DNA of 17,776 nucleotides from Candidatus Sphingobacterium stercoripullorum (GCA_019114715.1 DXEZ01000142.1:1-17776), one strand, 5' to 3'. Counted from the stretch's first letter, positions 1 through 9,037 are shown. The notes: generated by a model from the sequence alone, not told the origin. Numbers and translations: made by a program.

Positions 1-505
1 TGTAACTAATATAGAACCTCGAGATGGAGATAAAGTATCCTTTCCAACTATTGGAGTGGAACTAACCTACCGATTACTCCGGGTCGAAGGAGGGTTGATT
101 GAAGGGCAACCGGCTTCGATAGAATATACACCAATTATGCTGGAACGAAATGCCGATGGTTCAACAGGGTATAAGGTAGTGGAGGTTCCTCCTGGTGAGT
201 ATAACTTGTATATGGGCTTTTTAGCGAAAAACCATCCTTTTGTGAATATTTATGTAAACGATATTCCAGTTGCTCAAGGGCTGAATGTTGAGCCTGCGAC
301 GCCGTGGAATTACGACCGTGCTACCAATACTGTCCCAGGTACGAAGTACAACGGATGGGGAGGCCTAGTAGGTCCAGTGAATATCGAAGGAGAGGATGTC
401 ACGACCTTTAAGATAAAAGTGGAATTTGCCGGCCTAGGTAAAGGTAACGTGGAGCGATTAGAGCTCTACCATTGGGCATTAATTCCAACTGAAAACAATT
501 ATTAA
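1..505 (+). CDS. 3' end of an exported/surface protein of the pectin locus (5' truncated)
   Basis: The frame starting at base 2 is open from the window edge to the TAA at 503-505, so this is the last ~167 codons of a longer gene. A GTG at 56 could be read as a start, but the open frame upstream of it argues for truncation. The visible part is rich in beta-strand-like stretches (EYNLYMGFLA, VNIYVNDIPVAQG, TTFKIKVEFAG, VERLELYHWALIP), as in a small beta-sandwich. I infer a resemblance to the C-terminal regions of fasciclin-type lipoproteins that often precede SusC in Sphingobacteriaceae loci, but the diagnostic N-terminal part is outside the window. The stop overlaps the susC start (TAATG), which suggests one operon and translational coupling. 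A glycan-binding or envelope-anchoring accessory role is plausible and unproven. Confidence 0.75.
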   Translation, partial: VTNIEPRDGDKVSFPTIGVELTYRLLRVEGGLIEGQPASIEYTPIMLERNADGSTGYKVVEVPPGEYNLYMGFLAKNHPFVNIYVNDIPVAQGLNVEPATPWNYDRATNTVPGTKYNGWGGLVGPVNIEGEDVTTFKIKVEFAGLGKGNVERLELYHWALIPTENNY

Positions 506-3500
506 TGAACCGAATATTAGCTGAGTATATGACAAATATAACCAAGAGGAAGATGTGGCGTGCTGTCTTATTAATAGCATGGATATCGGGTGCAACCCCC
601 GTGCTGGCTCAAACCACAATTAAGGGGAAGGTGCTGAGCAATTATGATAAATCCCCAGTGTCGAATGCCGTGGTAACCGTTCTGAATACAACCACCAATG
701 TCCGTACAGGCAATGACGGAACTTTTAATCTAGAGGAGGTGGATGAAGGGGCGACAACTATCCGCGTGTGGAGCCCTGGGTATTACGAGACGTATGTCGA
801 AATATTGGGACGTACGGACTTTGAGATCACCCTTATTGGTGAGGGGCGAACCAACTATACAGATGTTGTCAAAGGAGCCTTCTCGGATAATAGCAGTAGC
901 GTACTATCGGATGTAGATTTCCGTTCTGGAGCTATGGATATCGAGCAGGTGCTCACCGGTGAGATGTCGGGATTACGAGTCGTAAATAAAAGCGGCATGG
1001 TTAGCGAGGGGGGAATGTTGAACTTTCGAGGGGTACGCTCTTTTGATGCTGAGAATTCGCCTCTTGTTGTTGTTGATGGAATTCCTTACTTACCTGATTT
1101 AGGAAACTCACCAATTATCGGCGGGTATTCTAGAGGTATGTTTGCACCATTTGCTTTAAAAGACATCAAAGAAGTGCGCCTATTGAAAGGTGCAGAAACA
1201 GCCAGATATGGCTCTTTGGGTTCAAACGGGGTATTGGTATTGGAAACCTCCGCCTCGGATGACTACGAAACGGTGGTTGAGTTTAATGGTAGCTACGGGG
1301 TTGCCCACAATTATAGCACCATCCCGGTGCTTGGGGGAAGTCCTTATAAAAGTCTTTTAGGGACTATTGGAATGACGCAGTTTGAAGATGTGGGCGAGCT
1401 ACTGGTGAAGTTTCCATTTCTTCGTGATGACCCAGAGTATTACTACAATTACCGGTTTAATAACGCTACCAACTGGCAGGATGTCATATATAGGAATGCA
1501 TTTGTAACAGATAATCACTTGCGGATTAAAGGAGGAGATGCAGTGGCTAAGTATGACTTATCTTTGGGTGTACTCAGTCAGCAGGGAGCGCTAGATCAAA
1601 CTGCAAATACACGCTACAGTACACGCCTAAACTCTTTGATCAATCTTGGAGGGAAGTTTGATTTAAAAGCGATTACCGCATTAACTTACAATACATCCAA
1701 ACTTCAAGAGCAAGGGATTATGCCATCAACCAACCCGCTGATGTCTGCTTTGTTTCGTGCGCCCATTTTAAGTCCATATCAAAAGGATGTAGACAATAAC
1801 ATTCTTCCGGATTTGGATGGTGTTGGGCAATTTGGAGTGTCCAATCCACTAGCACTACTCAATACGGCGGATTTCAAGTCGGATATTTACGATGTTTTTG
1901 TCCAAGCGAATTTGGGCTACCAGGCGACAGAGCGTTTTAGGGTGCAAGCCTTATTAGGCCTGTTTTCTAATTACACCAGGCAGTCGACCTTTATCCCTGG
2001 CCTATCCAGTGGTACGATTCTTCCGTTGGAAGATGGCATCGCTTTAAATTCAGCTAGAGCAGGAGCTGGGCAAACTTCTAACATCTCCTGGAACTTGCAA
2101 GGAACCTACCAGAAAAATTGGGATAGGGATGAAGCCTTATTTGGCGGAGGAGTGCAGGGGCTGTTGAGTTCGCAGGAATACGATGCTGGTAGTGGTCGAA
2201 ATACAAGCTCAGATTTTTACCGCACACTAAATTATGTGAATAACGACGGACGTTTGTTCTGGGGGTATAACGAACAGTGGAACTGGATGAACATATATGG
2301 TTACACGCAGTATTCATGGAGGAGCCTTGCCAAACTAGATGTCAACTTGAGTATAGATGGAACTTCTGTTTCTGGTGCGAAGGCAAACCGCTTTGGCTTT
2401 TTCCCCGCCGCCGATTTATCCATTCTGCTCTCTAATACACCAGCTTTTAAAGACATCAGTAGTATCGATAATCTAGTGTTTAAGGTAGGTTACTCGAAAA
2501 CAGGTAATAGCCGGTTTTCCTCAAAAATAGGGCAGTCTTATTTTGGTAGTCAGCTTTATAGGCAGCTAGCAGGGATCGTTGTTGGTAACATTCCCAATGA
2601 GGGCATACGCTGGGAAGACAATGAAAACTGGCAGGCGAATTTAATTTTCTCAGGACTGAATCAGCGCCTAAATATTAATCTGGGTTATTACTTTAATAGA
2701 GCCAGTAACCTATTAAATGCAGTGCCGATCTCTCCAATTGGAGGAATTGATAAGATATATATGAATGGTGGAGTGATCAACAATCAAGGGCTGGAGCTTG
2801 ATCTAAACCTTACTTTATTGGATAATAGAGACTGGTCGGTGAATTGGAGGGGGAATTTATCCACCTTAAATAGTCAGGTCAAGAGCCTAGCTCACGGGCA
2901 GGATATCTTTCATAAGCAAGAGGATGATGTTGTGCGCATCAACCGTGCGGGCGATGCACCGTTTTCTTTTTATGGTGCCAATTATTTAGGAGTTATTGCT
3001 AGCGAGCAGCAGGCAGCTAGCTTAGGACTACAGGACTATAAAAACCGAAGTTTTAATGCTGGAGATGCGCACTTCCAAGACGTTAATAACGACGGGATGA
3101 TTGATAGCGAAGACCAGGTGCTGTTAGGAAGTAGCCTCCCCAATCTTTTTGGTGGTACCTCCCTTAGCGTACGTTATAAAAACATTTATTTACAGGGGCT
3201 CTTGAGCTTTAGTAAAGGGAATAAGGTGTACAATGGGCTGCGCCGGAGTTTAGAGAGCATGGATACGTATGCCAATCAGTCTGAAGCGGTTCTTCGCCGC
3301 TGGCAAGCTGAAGGGCAAGAGACAAACATTCCTCAGGCCGTATTTGGTGATCCTATGGAAAATGCTCGTTTTTCTAGCCGCTGGATAGAAGATGCATCGT
3401 ATTTGAGAATAGAAAACATCACCCTGTCCTATAAGTTTGCTCAGCATAGATTCAATGTGCTCTCGAACTCAGAGTGGTACATAACAGGGGAGAACTTGTT

Positions 3501-3630
3501 TACATGGACCAATTACTTGGGCCTAGATCCTGTTTCTTCTTATAGCAATGCTATAGGTCACCTAGGAGCTGATTACGGTAAGATTCCACTTCCACGTACA
3601 TTTAAATTTGGGGTAAACTTTAAGCTATAA
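505..3630 (+). CDS. susC-like: SusC/RagA family TonB-linked outer membrane transporter
   Basis: A 1041-aa outer-membrane, TonB-dependent importer of oligosaccharides. An N-terminal signal peptide has its hydrophobic core at about 19-30 and probably ends after VLAQ (residue 36). A carboxypeptidase-D regulatory-like beta domain follows at ~38-112 (IKGKVLSNYDKSPVSNAVV). The plug domain is at ~140-250 and shows the SusC-type pieces GMLNFRGVRS and PLVVVDGIPY. The remainder, ~260-1041, is the beta-barrel, ending in FKFGVNFKL, an aromatic/hydrophobic last strand expected of outer-membrane barrels. Length is normal for SusC proteins. No N-terminal STN domain is visible, so direct anti-sigma signalling is not indicated. 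The start at 505 overlaps the upstream stop by one base; ATGs at 529 and 553 would also leave a workable signal peptide, so the exact start is uncertain. SusD follows after 4 nt. The substrate is inferred from the pectate lyase downstream. Confidence 0.96.
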   Translation: MNRILAEYMTNITKRKMWRAVLLIAWISGATPVLAQTTIKGKVLSNYDKSPVSNAVVTVLNTTTNVRTGNDGTFNLEEVDEGATTIRVWSPGYYETYVEILGRTDFEITLIGEGRTNYTDVVKGAFSDNSSSVLSDVDFRSGAMDIEQVLTGEMSGLRVVNKSGMVSEGGMLNFRGVRSFDAENSPLVVVDGIPYLPDLGNSPIIGGYSRGMFAPFALKDIKEVRLLKGAETARYGSLGSNGVLVLETSASDDYETVVEFNGSYGVAHNYSTIPVLGGSPYKSLLGTIGMTQFEDVGELLVKFPFLRDDPEYYYNYRFNNATNWQDVIYRNAFVTDNHLRIKGGDAVAKYDLSLGVLSQQGALDQTANTRYSTRLNSLINLGGKFDLKAITALTYNTSKLQEQGIMPSTNPLMSALFRAPILSPYQKDVDNNILPDLDGVGQFGVSNPLALLNTADFKSDIYDVFVQANLGYQATERFRVQALLGLFSNYTRQSTFIPGLSSGTILPLEDGIALNSARAGAGQTSNISWNLQGTYQKNWDRDEALFGGGVQGLLSSQEYDAGSGRNTSSDFYRTLNYVNNDGRLFWGYNEQWNWMNIYGYTQYSWRSLAKLDVNLSIDGTSVSGAKANRFGFFPAADLSILLSNTPAFKDISSIDNLVFKVGYSKTGNSRFSSKIGQSYFGSQLYRQLAGIVVGNIPNEGIRWEDNENWQANLIFSGLNQRLNINLGYYFNRASNLLNAVPISPIGGIDKIYMNGGVINNQGLELDLNLTLLDNRDWSVNWRGNLSTLNSQVKSLAHGQDIFHKQEDDVVRINRAGDAPFSFYGANYLGVIASEQQAASLGLQDYKNRSFNAGDAHFQDVNNDGMIDSEDQVLLGSSLPNLFGGTSLSVRYKNIYLQGLLSFSKGNKVYNGLRRSLESMDTYANQSEAVLRRWQAEGQETNIPQAVFGDPMENARFSSRWIEDASYLRIENITLSYKFAQHRFNVLSNSEWYITGENLFTWTNYLGLDPVSSYSNAIGHLGADYGKIPLPRTFKFGVNFKL

Positions 3631-3634
3631 TGAT

Positions 3635-5266
3635 ATGAGCATAATGAAGAATTTCTTAGTAGGAGGGTTAGCTACGATTACATTTGTTATGGTAGGATGC
3701 TCCCGTTATTTTGAAGTAGATACAAACGATATATTACTGGACCAGGATTATGTGAAAGAGTCCAACGAGCTGTACTCAGGATACATGGGGATAGCTTCTA
3801 AGATGCAAGCGATTGCAGATCAAACGGTGTTTATAAGTGATTTGAGGACCGACCTGTTGGAGCCCACAGAAAATGCTCCTCAGGACCTTTGGGACCTTTA
3901 TAACTTTAAAGAAAAACCTGATAACAGCTTCGCAAGCCCTAGGCCTTATTACGACCTGATAGTCAATGCTAATGCTTATTTGGAAAAAGTGGTAGCCTAT
4001 AGGAAGGATCATCCTACGGCCATTGAAGATGCCCATTACCAGGCCCTAATAGCTGGAGCTATTCGTTTTAAGGTATGGACCTACCTTACCTTAGGGAAGC
4101 TTTATGGGCATGCGGCATATTTCGATGATCCTGACTTGAGTTTGGATAAGATTGAGGAAATGCCCGTAATGAGCTTCAAGGAGTTAGTCCCTAAGCTAAT
4201 CAACCTTATGGAAACTGGCGTAGATGGTGTGAGTGGTCTCTTTGAAACCAATTGGGGAAATATTTTGTACCCAGGAGTACCAGCTAATGAACAAGACTTG
4301 GTGTGGAATATGATTTGCCCCGCACCATCTCCGCTGCGTATGGAGCTGTATCTGTGGAATAAAGAATATCAGAAGGTGGTTAATATCGGAATACCTTTTA
4401 TTTCTGACGGCGGTGGAAAGCGTTATAAAGTTAGTAACGACGACTGGAATGGTAGTTGGTCTCAAATGTTTACAAGAGATCCAATCACTAGGACGCGGGT
4501 ATTGATAAATATTGTTCCCTACGATTACGAAAGGAATCAGACCAACCGCTTGATACGTTATTTCTCGAACGAGGACCCCTCGGTTTATTACTTAAGGCCT
4601 ACAGATGTTGCTATGGAGCGCTATGAAGCACAACTGAGGTACGATGGTCACAATAGAGGAGACCTATACCGTGGAGAAAACTATACCTATTATTTCCAAA
4701 ATGGAGAGTGGGTAATACGGAAGTTTTCACGAGACCGGGAGAGTGCATCAGAGATCCATAAAAACAACGTGCATATTGTCATTTATAGAGACGCGGACGT
4801 CCATTTCTTTTTAATTGAGGCGCTGAATAACTTGGAGCGTTTTGGCCCTGCCAATGCTCTTTTTAACGATGGCGTGGAGCTTTACCTGTCTAGAAATGGC
4901 GATCAGGTTGAGGCACCATTTAACGATCCTACTATCAACTCTTACTTTGCAATAAACATGGGGATTCGCCGCAGAGTGAGCCTTGCGCCAATTTATCCCA
5001 GTGGGCCGTCCTACACGGAGCTCTCGAGTGAAGAAGAAAAAGAGACCTATAAAATGGAATTCGATAAACTAATCGCTCAGGAAACCCTCATGGAAAGTGC
5101 TGGCGAGGCAAAAGCTTATTTTGCATTGATGCGAATTGCGGAACGGTGGAACGATGCGTCTATATTAGCTGATATTGTGTCTGCAAAATACCCTGATGGT
5201 CAGAGAGAGCAGGTCAAACAGCACCTCATGGACCCTGAAAATTGGTACGTGAAGTCTCCATTATAA
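3635..5266 (+). CDS. susD-like: SusD/RagB family nutrient-binding outer membrane lipoprotein
   Basis: A 543-aa surface lipoprotein expected to form the lid of the SusC transporter and bind oligosaccharides. The N-terminus has a basic residue, a hydrophobic stretch and a lipobox, TFVMVGC, with the acylated cysteine at residue 22. After it comes the usual SusD beginning (RYFEVDTNDILLDQDY) and then long helical TPR-like segments, e.g. DLIVNANAYLEKVVAYR and the C-terminal KAYFALMRIAERW. Length fits the family (about 450-650 aa). The start at 3635 lies 4 nt after the susC stop; an ATG at 3644 (residue 4, MKNFLVGG) is an equally good start and gives a more typical lipoprotein signal. Position directly after SusC is the strongest evidence. 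Ligand specificity cannot be read from the sequence; pectic oligosaccharide is inferred from the next gene. Confidence 0.93.
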   Translation: MSIMKNFLVGGLATITFVMVGCSRYFEVDTNDILLDQDYVKESNELYSGYMGIASKMQAIADQTVFISDLRTDLLEPTENAPQDLWDLYNFKEKPDNSFASPRPYYDLIVNANAYLEKVVAYRKDHPTAIEDAHYQALIAGAIRFKVWTYLTLGKLYGHAAYFDDPDLSLDKIEEMPVMSFKELVPKLINLMETGVDGVSGLFETNWGNILYPGVPANEQDLVWNMICPAPSPLRMELYLWNKEYQKVVNIGIPFISDGGGKRYKVSNDDWNGSWSQMFTRDPITRTRVLINIVPYDYERNQTNRLIRYFSNEDPSVYYLRPTDVAMERYEAQLRYDGHNRGDLYRGENYTYYFQNGEWVIRKFSRDRESASEIHKNNVHIVIYRDADVHFFLIEALNNLERFGPANALFNDGVELYLSRNGDQVEAPFNDPTINSYFAINMGIRRRVSLAPIYPSGPSYTELSSEEEKETYKMEFDKLIAQETLMESAGEAKAYFALMRIAERWNDASILADIVSAKYPDGQREQVKQHLMDPENWYVKSPL

Positions 5267-5307
5267 TAGTTGCTTAGGCTTAAAATATAAATTTAAAATG
5301 GGAAGAA

Positions 5308-6759
5308 ATGATTTATCAGAAAAAAACAATAATCAAAAGGCTGTGTTTATTTCTAATTTTAGTAGCTGGGTGCAATAAAGACAGTTTAGAGGAAGTAGTA
5401 TTGCAAAAGCCCGATGGACCGTTTCCCGATTATGGGGAAGTCATAGCGTTTCCCGGTGCGGAAGGTTTCGGTCGATACGCCACTGGTGGTAGAGGCGGTG
5501 AAATATACCGCGTTACCAATCTAGAGGATGCTGGAGAAGGATCTTTAAGAGATGCAGTTAGCAAGCCAGGGAGAATTGTTGTTTTTGATGTTTCTGGAAT
5601 CATTGAACTGAAATCAGTGCTCACCTTTGCTGATAATTTAACCATCGCTGGGCAGACCGCCCCAGGAGATGGAATTGTTCTATACGGAGATAGGATTTCT
5701 TTTTCAGGTAGAAAGAACATCATATGCAGGCACCTTCGTGTACGCATGGGGATTGGTGGGCCGGATGGTAAAGATGCTGTAGGCGTGGCGGACGATGGTA
5801 TGAATATGATATTTGACCATTTGTCTGTGTCCTGGGGTAGAGATGAAAACTTTTCCATCAATAGTACACGAGCAAAAGATATTACAATCCAAAACTCCAT
5901 TATCGGCCAAGGTCTACAAAATCATTCCTGCGGAGGGCTGATGCAAACCGATGTAGATAATGGGATTACCCTATTTCGTAACCTATATATTGACAATAAA
6001 ACTCGGAATCCAAAAGTTAAGGGGCTCAATCAATTTGTAAACAACGTGGTTTATAATTGGGGGAGTGGAGCTGCCTACAATATGGGTGGTGATTCCGAAG
6101 GAGAGTCCAATACAACTATTGAGGACAATTACTTTATTGTTGGACCGGTGGTGAACTGGCAAAACGTGCGCAAAGAAGACGGGAGCATTCAACTGGAGCT
6201 CGTACCTATGAATCCCACTAAGCCATTTATTGGTGGTAATGAGCGCTTCAGCGCTTATAGCGTGGGAAACATCTACGATTATAATAAAGACGGTACACTC
6301 GATGGTGTGGAAATTACAGAAGGAAACTGGGAGGAATATTGTTCAGGCAGTCCGAAATTCCTATCCAGCACGCCTTCTGTTTTTCCAGAAATTCAGCAGC
6401 AAACAGACGCTAGGGAAGCTTACCATTGGATAGTGAAAAATGCTGGTGCCAGCCTCCCAGTTCGTGACCAGGTGGATGATTACCTGATCGATGAATTGAC
6501 GTCACTCGGAAAGAAGGGCACTATTATTCAGTCGGAGAGAGATGCCAAGCAGTTTCCTCTAGCGGGTCCTGGTGTTATTAATTCAGGTGAGAAATTACTA
6601 GATAGCGATAACGACGGAATCCCAGATGAGTTTGAAGATAAGTATGGATTAGATAAGCACGATCCCAGTGATGCAACAAAAATTGCGAACAACGGATATA
6701 CGAATATTGAAAACTATATTTTTTCTATAGATCAGAAGCTGCAGTCTGAGGAGGAGTAA
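5308..6759 (+). CDS. Pectate lyase-like lipoprotein (PL1-type right-handed beta-helix)
   Basis: A 483-aa lipoprotein: lipobox LILVAGC with the acylated Cys at 22, so it is probably anchored in the outer membrane. The catalytic region opens with AFPGAEGFGRYATGGRGGE (47-65), the signature start of Bacteroidota pectate lyases of the PL1 type, then VTNLEDAGEGSLRDAV and IAGQTAPGDGI. IFDHLSVSWG (168-177) corresponds to the vWiDH calcium/substrate strand, and TRNPKVKG (232-239) to the RxPxxR catalytic region, with Arg233 as the likely base. VNNVVYNWG (244-252) matches the usual NNyvYNWG strand. The C-terminus has LDSDNDGIPDEFED (431-444), a thrombospondin-type-3-like Asp-rich calcium-binding motif often found at the end of this enzyme group. 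It is expected to cleave polygalacturonate by beta-elimination at the cell surface and supply SusC/SusD. It starts 41 nt after susD, consistent with one operon. The family is secure; activity on pectate rather than another uronan is inferred. Confidence 0.9.
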   Translation: MIYQKKTIIKRLCLFLILVAGCNKDSLEEVVLQKPDGPFPDYGEVIAFPGAEGFGRYATGGRGGEIYRVTNLEDAGEGSLRDAVSKPGRIVVFDVSGIIELKSVLTFADNLTIAGQTAPGDGIVLYGDRISFSGRKNIICRHLRVRMGIGGPDGKDAVGVADDGMNMIFDHLSVSWGRDENFSINSTRAKDITIQNSIIGQGLQNHSCGGLMQTDVDNGITLFRNLYIDNKTRNPKVKGLNQFVNNVVYNWGSGAAYNMGGDSEGESNTTIEDNYFIVGPVVNWQNVRKEDGSIQLELVPMNPTKPFIGGNERFSAYSVGNIYDYNKDGTLDGVEITEGNWEEYCSGSPKFLSSTPSVFPEIQQQTDAREAYHWIVKNAGASLPVRDQVDDYLIDELTSLGKKGTIIQSERDAKQFPLAGPGVINSGEKLLDSDNDGIPDEFEDKYGLDKHDPSDATKIANNGYTNIENYIFSIDQKLQSEEE

Positions 6760-6805
6760 GGAGTGCACAAACCTCTATTTTATAAACAGCCAAAACACCG
6801 AATAA

Positions 6806-8695
6806 ATGAAAGTTACCGACATAGCATTTAGCATATTTACACTATTCTTACTTGTAGGATGTAGTGAAAAGATAGATCTAATAATTGAAGAGCAGCCGAG
6901 CATGTTTATCCTCGCTGAAGGTGGGAACTCTGCATTTGATATCGCATTACACCCGGGAGATAAGATAGGAATCAATGGAGAGGAGTACGCCATATTATCC
7001 GGCAGAACCATCGGTATGTATGAGGTACCCGTATCGGAGCAGTATTATATTTACTACCCATCGAGTATTGAAGTTATTAACAACTCTTGGCGATATACAC
7101 TGCCCAGAAGGCAGAAGTACTCCAAAGAATCGGTCGATAAAAAGGCAAACCCCTTGTTTGGAAAGGCGAATAATGAAGAACTGAAAAATGAAGAGCTTAC
7201 ACTAAAGCCAATTGTTGGAGGCCTAAAAGTAGTTATCCCGAAAGATGAAGATTTTGTATCTGTATCTTCAATTAGCTTGCGTGCACGTTCGGAATCGGAT
7301 GTATTGGCCGGAGAGTTAATCGTTGATGTTGAATCTGGCGAGTGGAGTTGGGGTGAAGAGCAAATCGATACCTTAGAAATGGATGGCGATATCAATATTA
7401 GTGAAGGCGGCGAGGTGATCTTTGCGGTTCCAGAAATGCAGTTTTCGGGCGATATCGATGTGAAAATGACTTCCTTAAAAGGTGAAGCTACGGCAAGCTT
7501 AGAGCTGAAGGGGAAAACTATTAAGCCAGGCGAAGTCTTGTCTATTGAACTAGATGAGGTGAAGTGGGTGTCCATAAGTGAATACTACGGGAAAGCAAAT
7601 ACTGTTTTAGTAAACCCGGGTAATCCGTCTATTACTGTGGATTGCGCTCCATATTACACTACGAGTTTGGTTTATGCTTATGAGAATATCCCTCATAGCG
7701 ATCCCAGTAAAATTGCGAAGTCCGCTAAAATGTTATGGAATGATGTAGGACCGGATTTTATGAACGGCGTAAGCCTTTCAGCAGATGGAAAATCTTTTAC
7801 CGCTAGTCTATCCGGGCAGTCTGGAAATGCTGTTGTGGCGATTTATGATAGTGAAGATCCTGAGGCAAGCGAGGCATCTATTTTATGGTCGTTTCATATT
7901 TGGGTGACAGATATTAATGAGCATCAATTGGATGTTAATGTGAATGGAAACCGGTACACCTTGCTGGATCGAAATATCGGAGCAGTATCGGTGAGCCCTG
8001 GCGACTGGAGATCCATAGGATTCTTGTATCAGTGGGGAAGGAAAGATCCATTTGTCAGTACTGAGGAATATGCAGCAAATAAAGATGTTACGATATACAA
8101 TGAATCGGGCACTTTTTCTAGGCCGTCCTCTTCTGCTGGAAACGATGAAACAGGAACTATTGAGTGGTCTATAAAGAACCCTATGCGCTTTCTTCGACAC
8201 TCGAGAACGAAGAGTAATGTATCGAACCCGCCTATTTATTTTGCTTACGATTGGTTACGCTATTCCGATAACGCTCTTTGGGGGAATCCTAAAGGTTATG
8301 AATCACCCGATCAATCTACTTTAGAGAAATCTATATACGACCCGTGCCCTGAAGGGTATATGATAGCGCCATACGATACTTGGCGTGGTCCTAGCTCTGG
8401 AAATGATAAGTCAGCTAGCGTTCTAGTTAATGCTGATTGGCATACTAGCAAGGGGTTTGTAATGAATGAAGGAGATGGTGACCCCTGGTGGTATCCAATA
8501 GGAGGCTGGAGAGGACGTAGCAATGGTAACCTTGGGAATGCAGATGCTTGGGGTTACTACTGGTATAGCACTGTGGAAAACGGTAACTCCTCCAATGGAG
8601 CTTTCATGAGCATCAATAACGATAATGTGGTACTTAATGGCAAAAATAGCCGTGCAAATACATGTTCTGTGCGGTGCGTGAAAATTCAAAAGTGA
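6806..8695 (+). CDS. Surface lipoprotein with fimbrillin-like N-terminal part and FISUMP-like C-terminal domain
   Basis: A 629-aa lipoprotein (TLFLLVGC, acylated Cys19, followed by Ser). Residues ~20-250 resemble Bacteroidota fimbrillin-like (Mfa-like) proteins in strand order and motifs: FDIALHPGDKIGING, YYIYYPSSIEV, a short hydrophilic segment, LKPIVGGLKVVIP, then SVSSISLRARSESDVLAGEL. Residues ~364-629 look like a FISUMP (Fibrobacter succinogenes major paralogous) domain: LLDRNIGAVSV, GFLYQWGRKDPF, YDPCPEGYMI, PIGGWRGRSNG, YYWYST, and a closing SVRCVKIQK. Cysteines in DPCPEG and near the C-terminus may pair. It is the last gene of the plus-strand locus, 46 nt after the pectate lyase stop, so probably co-transcribed. 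Such lipoproteins are thought to be surface exposed; carbohydrate or surface binding in place of a SusE/SusF-type protein is inference. No catalytic motif was seen. Confidence 0.75.
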   Translation: MKVTDIAFSIFTLFLLVGCSEKIDLIIEEQPSMFILAEGGNSAFDIALHPGDKIGINGEEYAILSGRTIGMYEVPVSEQYYIYYPSSIEVINNSWRYTLPRRQKYSKESVDKKANPLFGKANNEELKNEELTLKPIVGGLKVVIPKDEDFVSVSSISLRARSESDVLAGELIVDVESGEWSWGEEQIDTLEMDGDINISEGGEVIFAVPEMQFSGDIDVKMTSLKGEATASLELKGKTIKPGEVLSIELDEVKWVSISEYYGKANTVLVNPGNPSITVDCAPYYTTSLVYAYENIPHSDPSKIAKSAKMLWNDVGPDFMNGVSLSADGKSFTASLSGQSGNAVVAIYDSEDPEASEASILWSFHIWVTDINEHQLDVNVNGNRYTLLDRNIGAVSVSPGDWRSIGFLYQWGRKDPFVSTEEYAANKDVTIYNESGTFSRPSSSAGNDETGTIEWSIKNPMRFLRHSRTKSNVSNPPIYFAYDWLRYSDNALWGNPKGYESPDQSTLEKSIYDPCPEGYMIAPYDTWRGPSSGNDKSASVLVNADWHTSKGFVMNEGDGDPWWYPIGGWRGRSNGNLGNADAWGYYWYSTVENGNSSNGAFMSINNDNVVLNGKNSRANTCSVRCVKIQK

Positions 8696-8797
8696 GCGTA
8701 ACAAATATATCATTAGTTTGAATAGTTGTAGCATTTTCACCGCTAGCAGTAGTTTGGACACTCATAAATGTTCTACAGTAATATATAGGATAGGGAG

Positions 8798-8824
8798 CTT
8801 TAAGTGGTTGAGCACCCTTTAAAG
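8798..8824. other. Hairpin downstream of the polysaccharide locus, possible weak terminator
   Basis: CTTTAA (8798-8803) pairs with TTAAAG (8819-8824), and inside it GTG (8804-8806) pairs with CAC (8813-8815) around a 6-nt loop, with CCT bulged. It lies about 100 nt after the last plus-strand stop. There is no strong U-tract on either side, so a terminator role is only possible. It shares the 11-mer TTTAAAGGGTG (on the minus strand) with the hairpin at 14211-14229. Confidence 0.3.
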
Positions 8825-8971
8825 TTATCTATTGCTTGAGGCTAACAAAGTCTAAATATTCCGGAGTATATGCACCCAGTATTTCAAAATTGATTGGATC
8901 GGAAAATAAAAATCTGAAATTTGTTAGGTGTTTTTGATGGAAACTACCGCTAGTTTTTGCTATTAATTCTT

Positions 8972-9037
8972 AAATATGCCCTTGCTTTGTTACAAGATCT
9001 CATGAAAAATGCCCTTGTTTTGTTACAAAGTCTGATG
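8972..9037. repeat. Imperfect 33-bp tandem duplication
   Basis: Two adjacent 33-bp units, 8972-9004 and 9005-9037, share most positions (both hold ATGCCCTTG, then TTTGTTACAA, then TC and ATGA). Each unit contains a small dyad around TTGTTACAA; in the second it is TTTGT-T-ACAAA. A period of 33 keeps a reading frame and would give an 11-residue repeat, but the only frame using it lacks an ATG start and looks non-coding. Function unknown. Confidence 0.7.

Noticed and set aside
5430..5900. A 156-codon open frame antisense to the pectate lyase gene
   Set aside because: It lies fully inside a gene with a strong family assignment; its residues are a Pro/Ser-rich shadow of the opposite strand.
7054..7575. 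A 173-codon open frame antisense to the fimbrillin/FISUMP lipoprotein gene
   Set aside because: Ser/Thr/Pro-rich antisense shadow with no motif; the sense frame has a lipobox and recognisable domain features.
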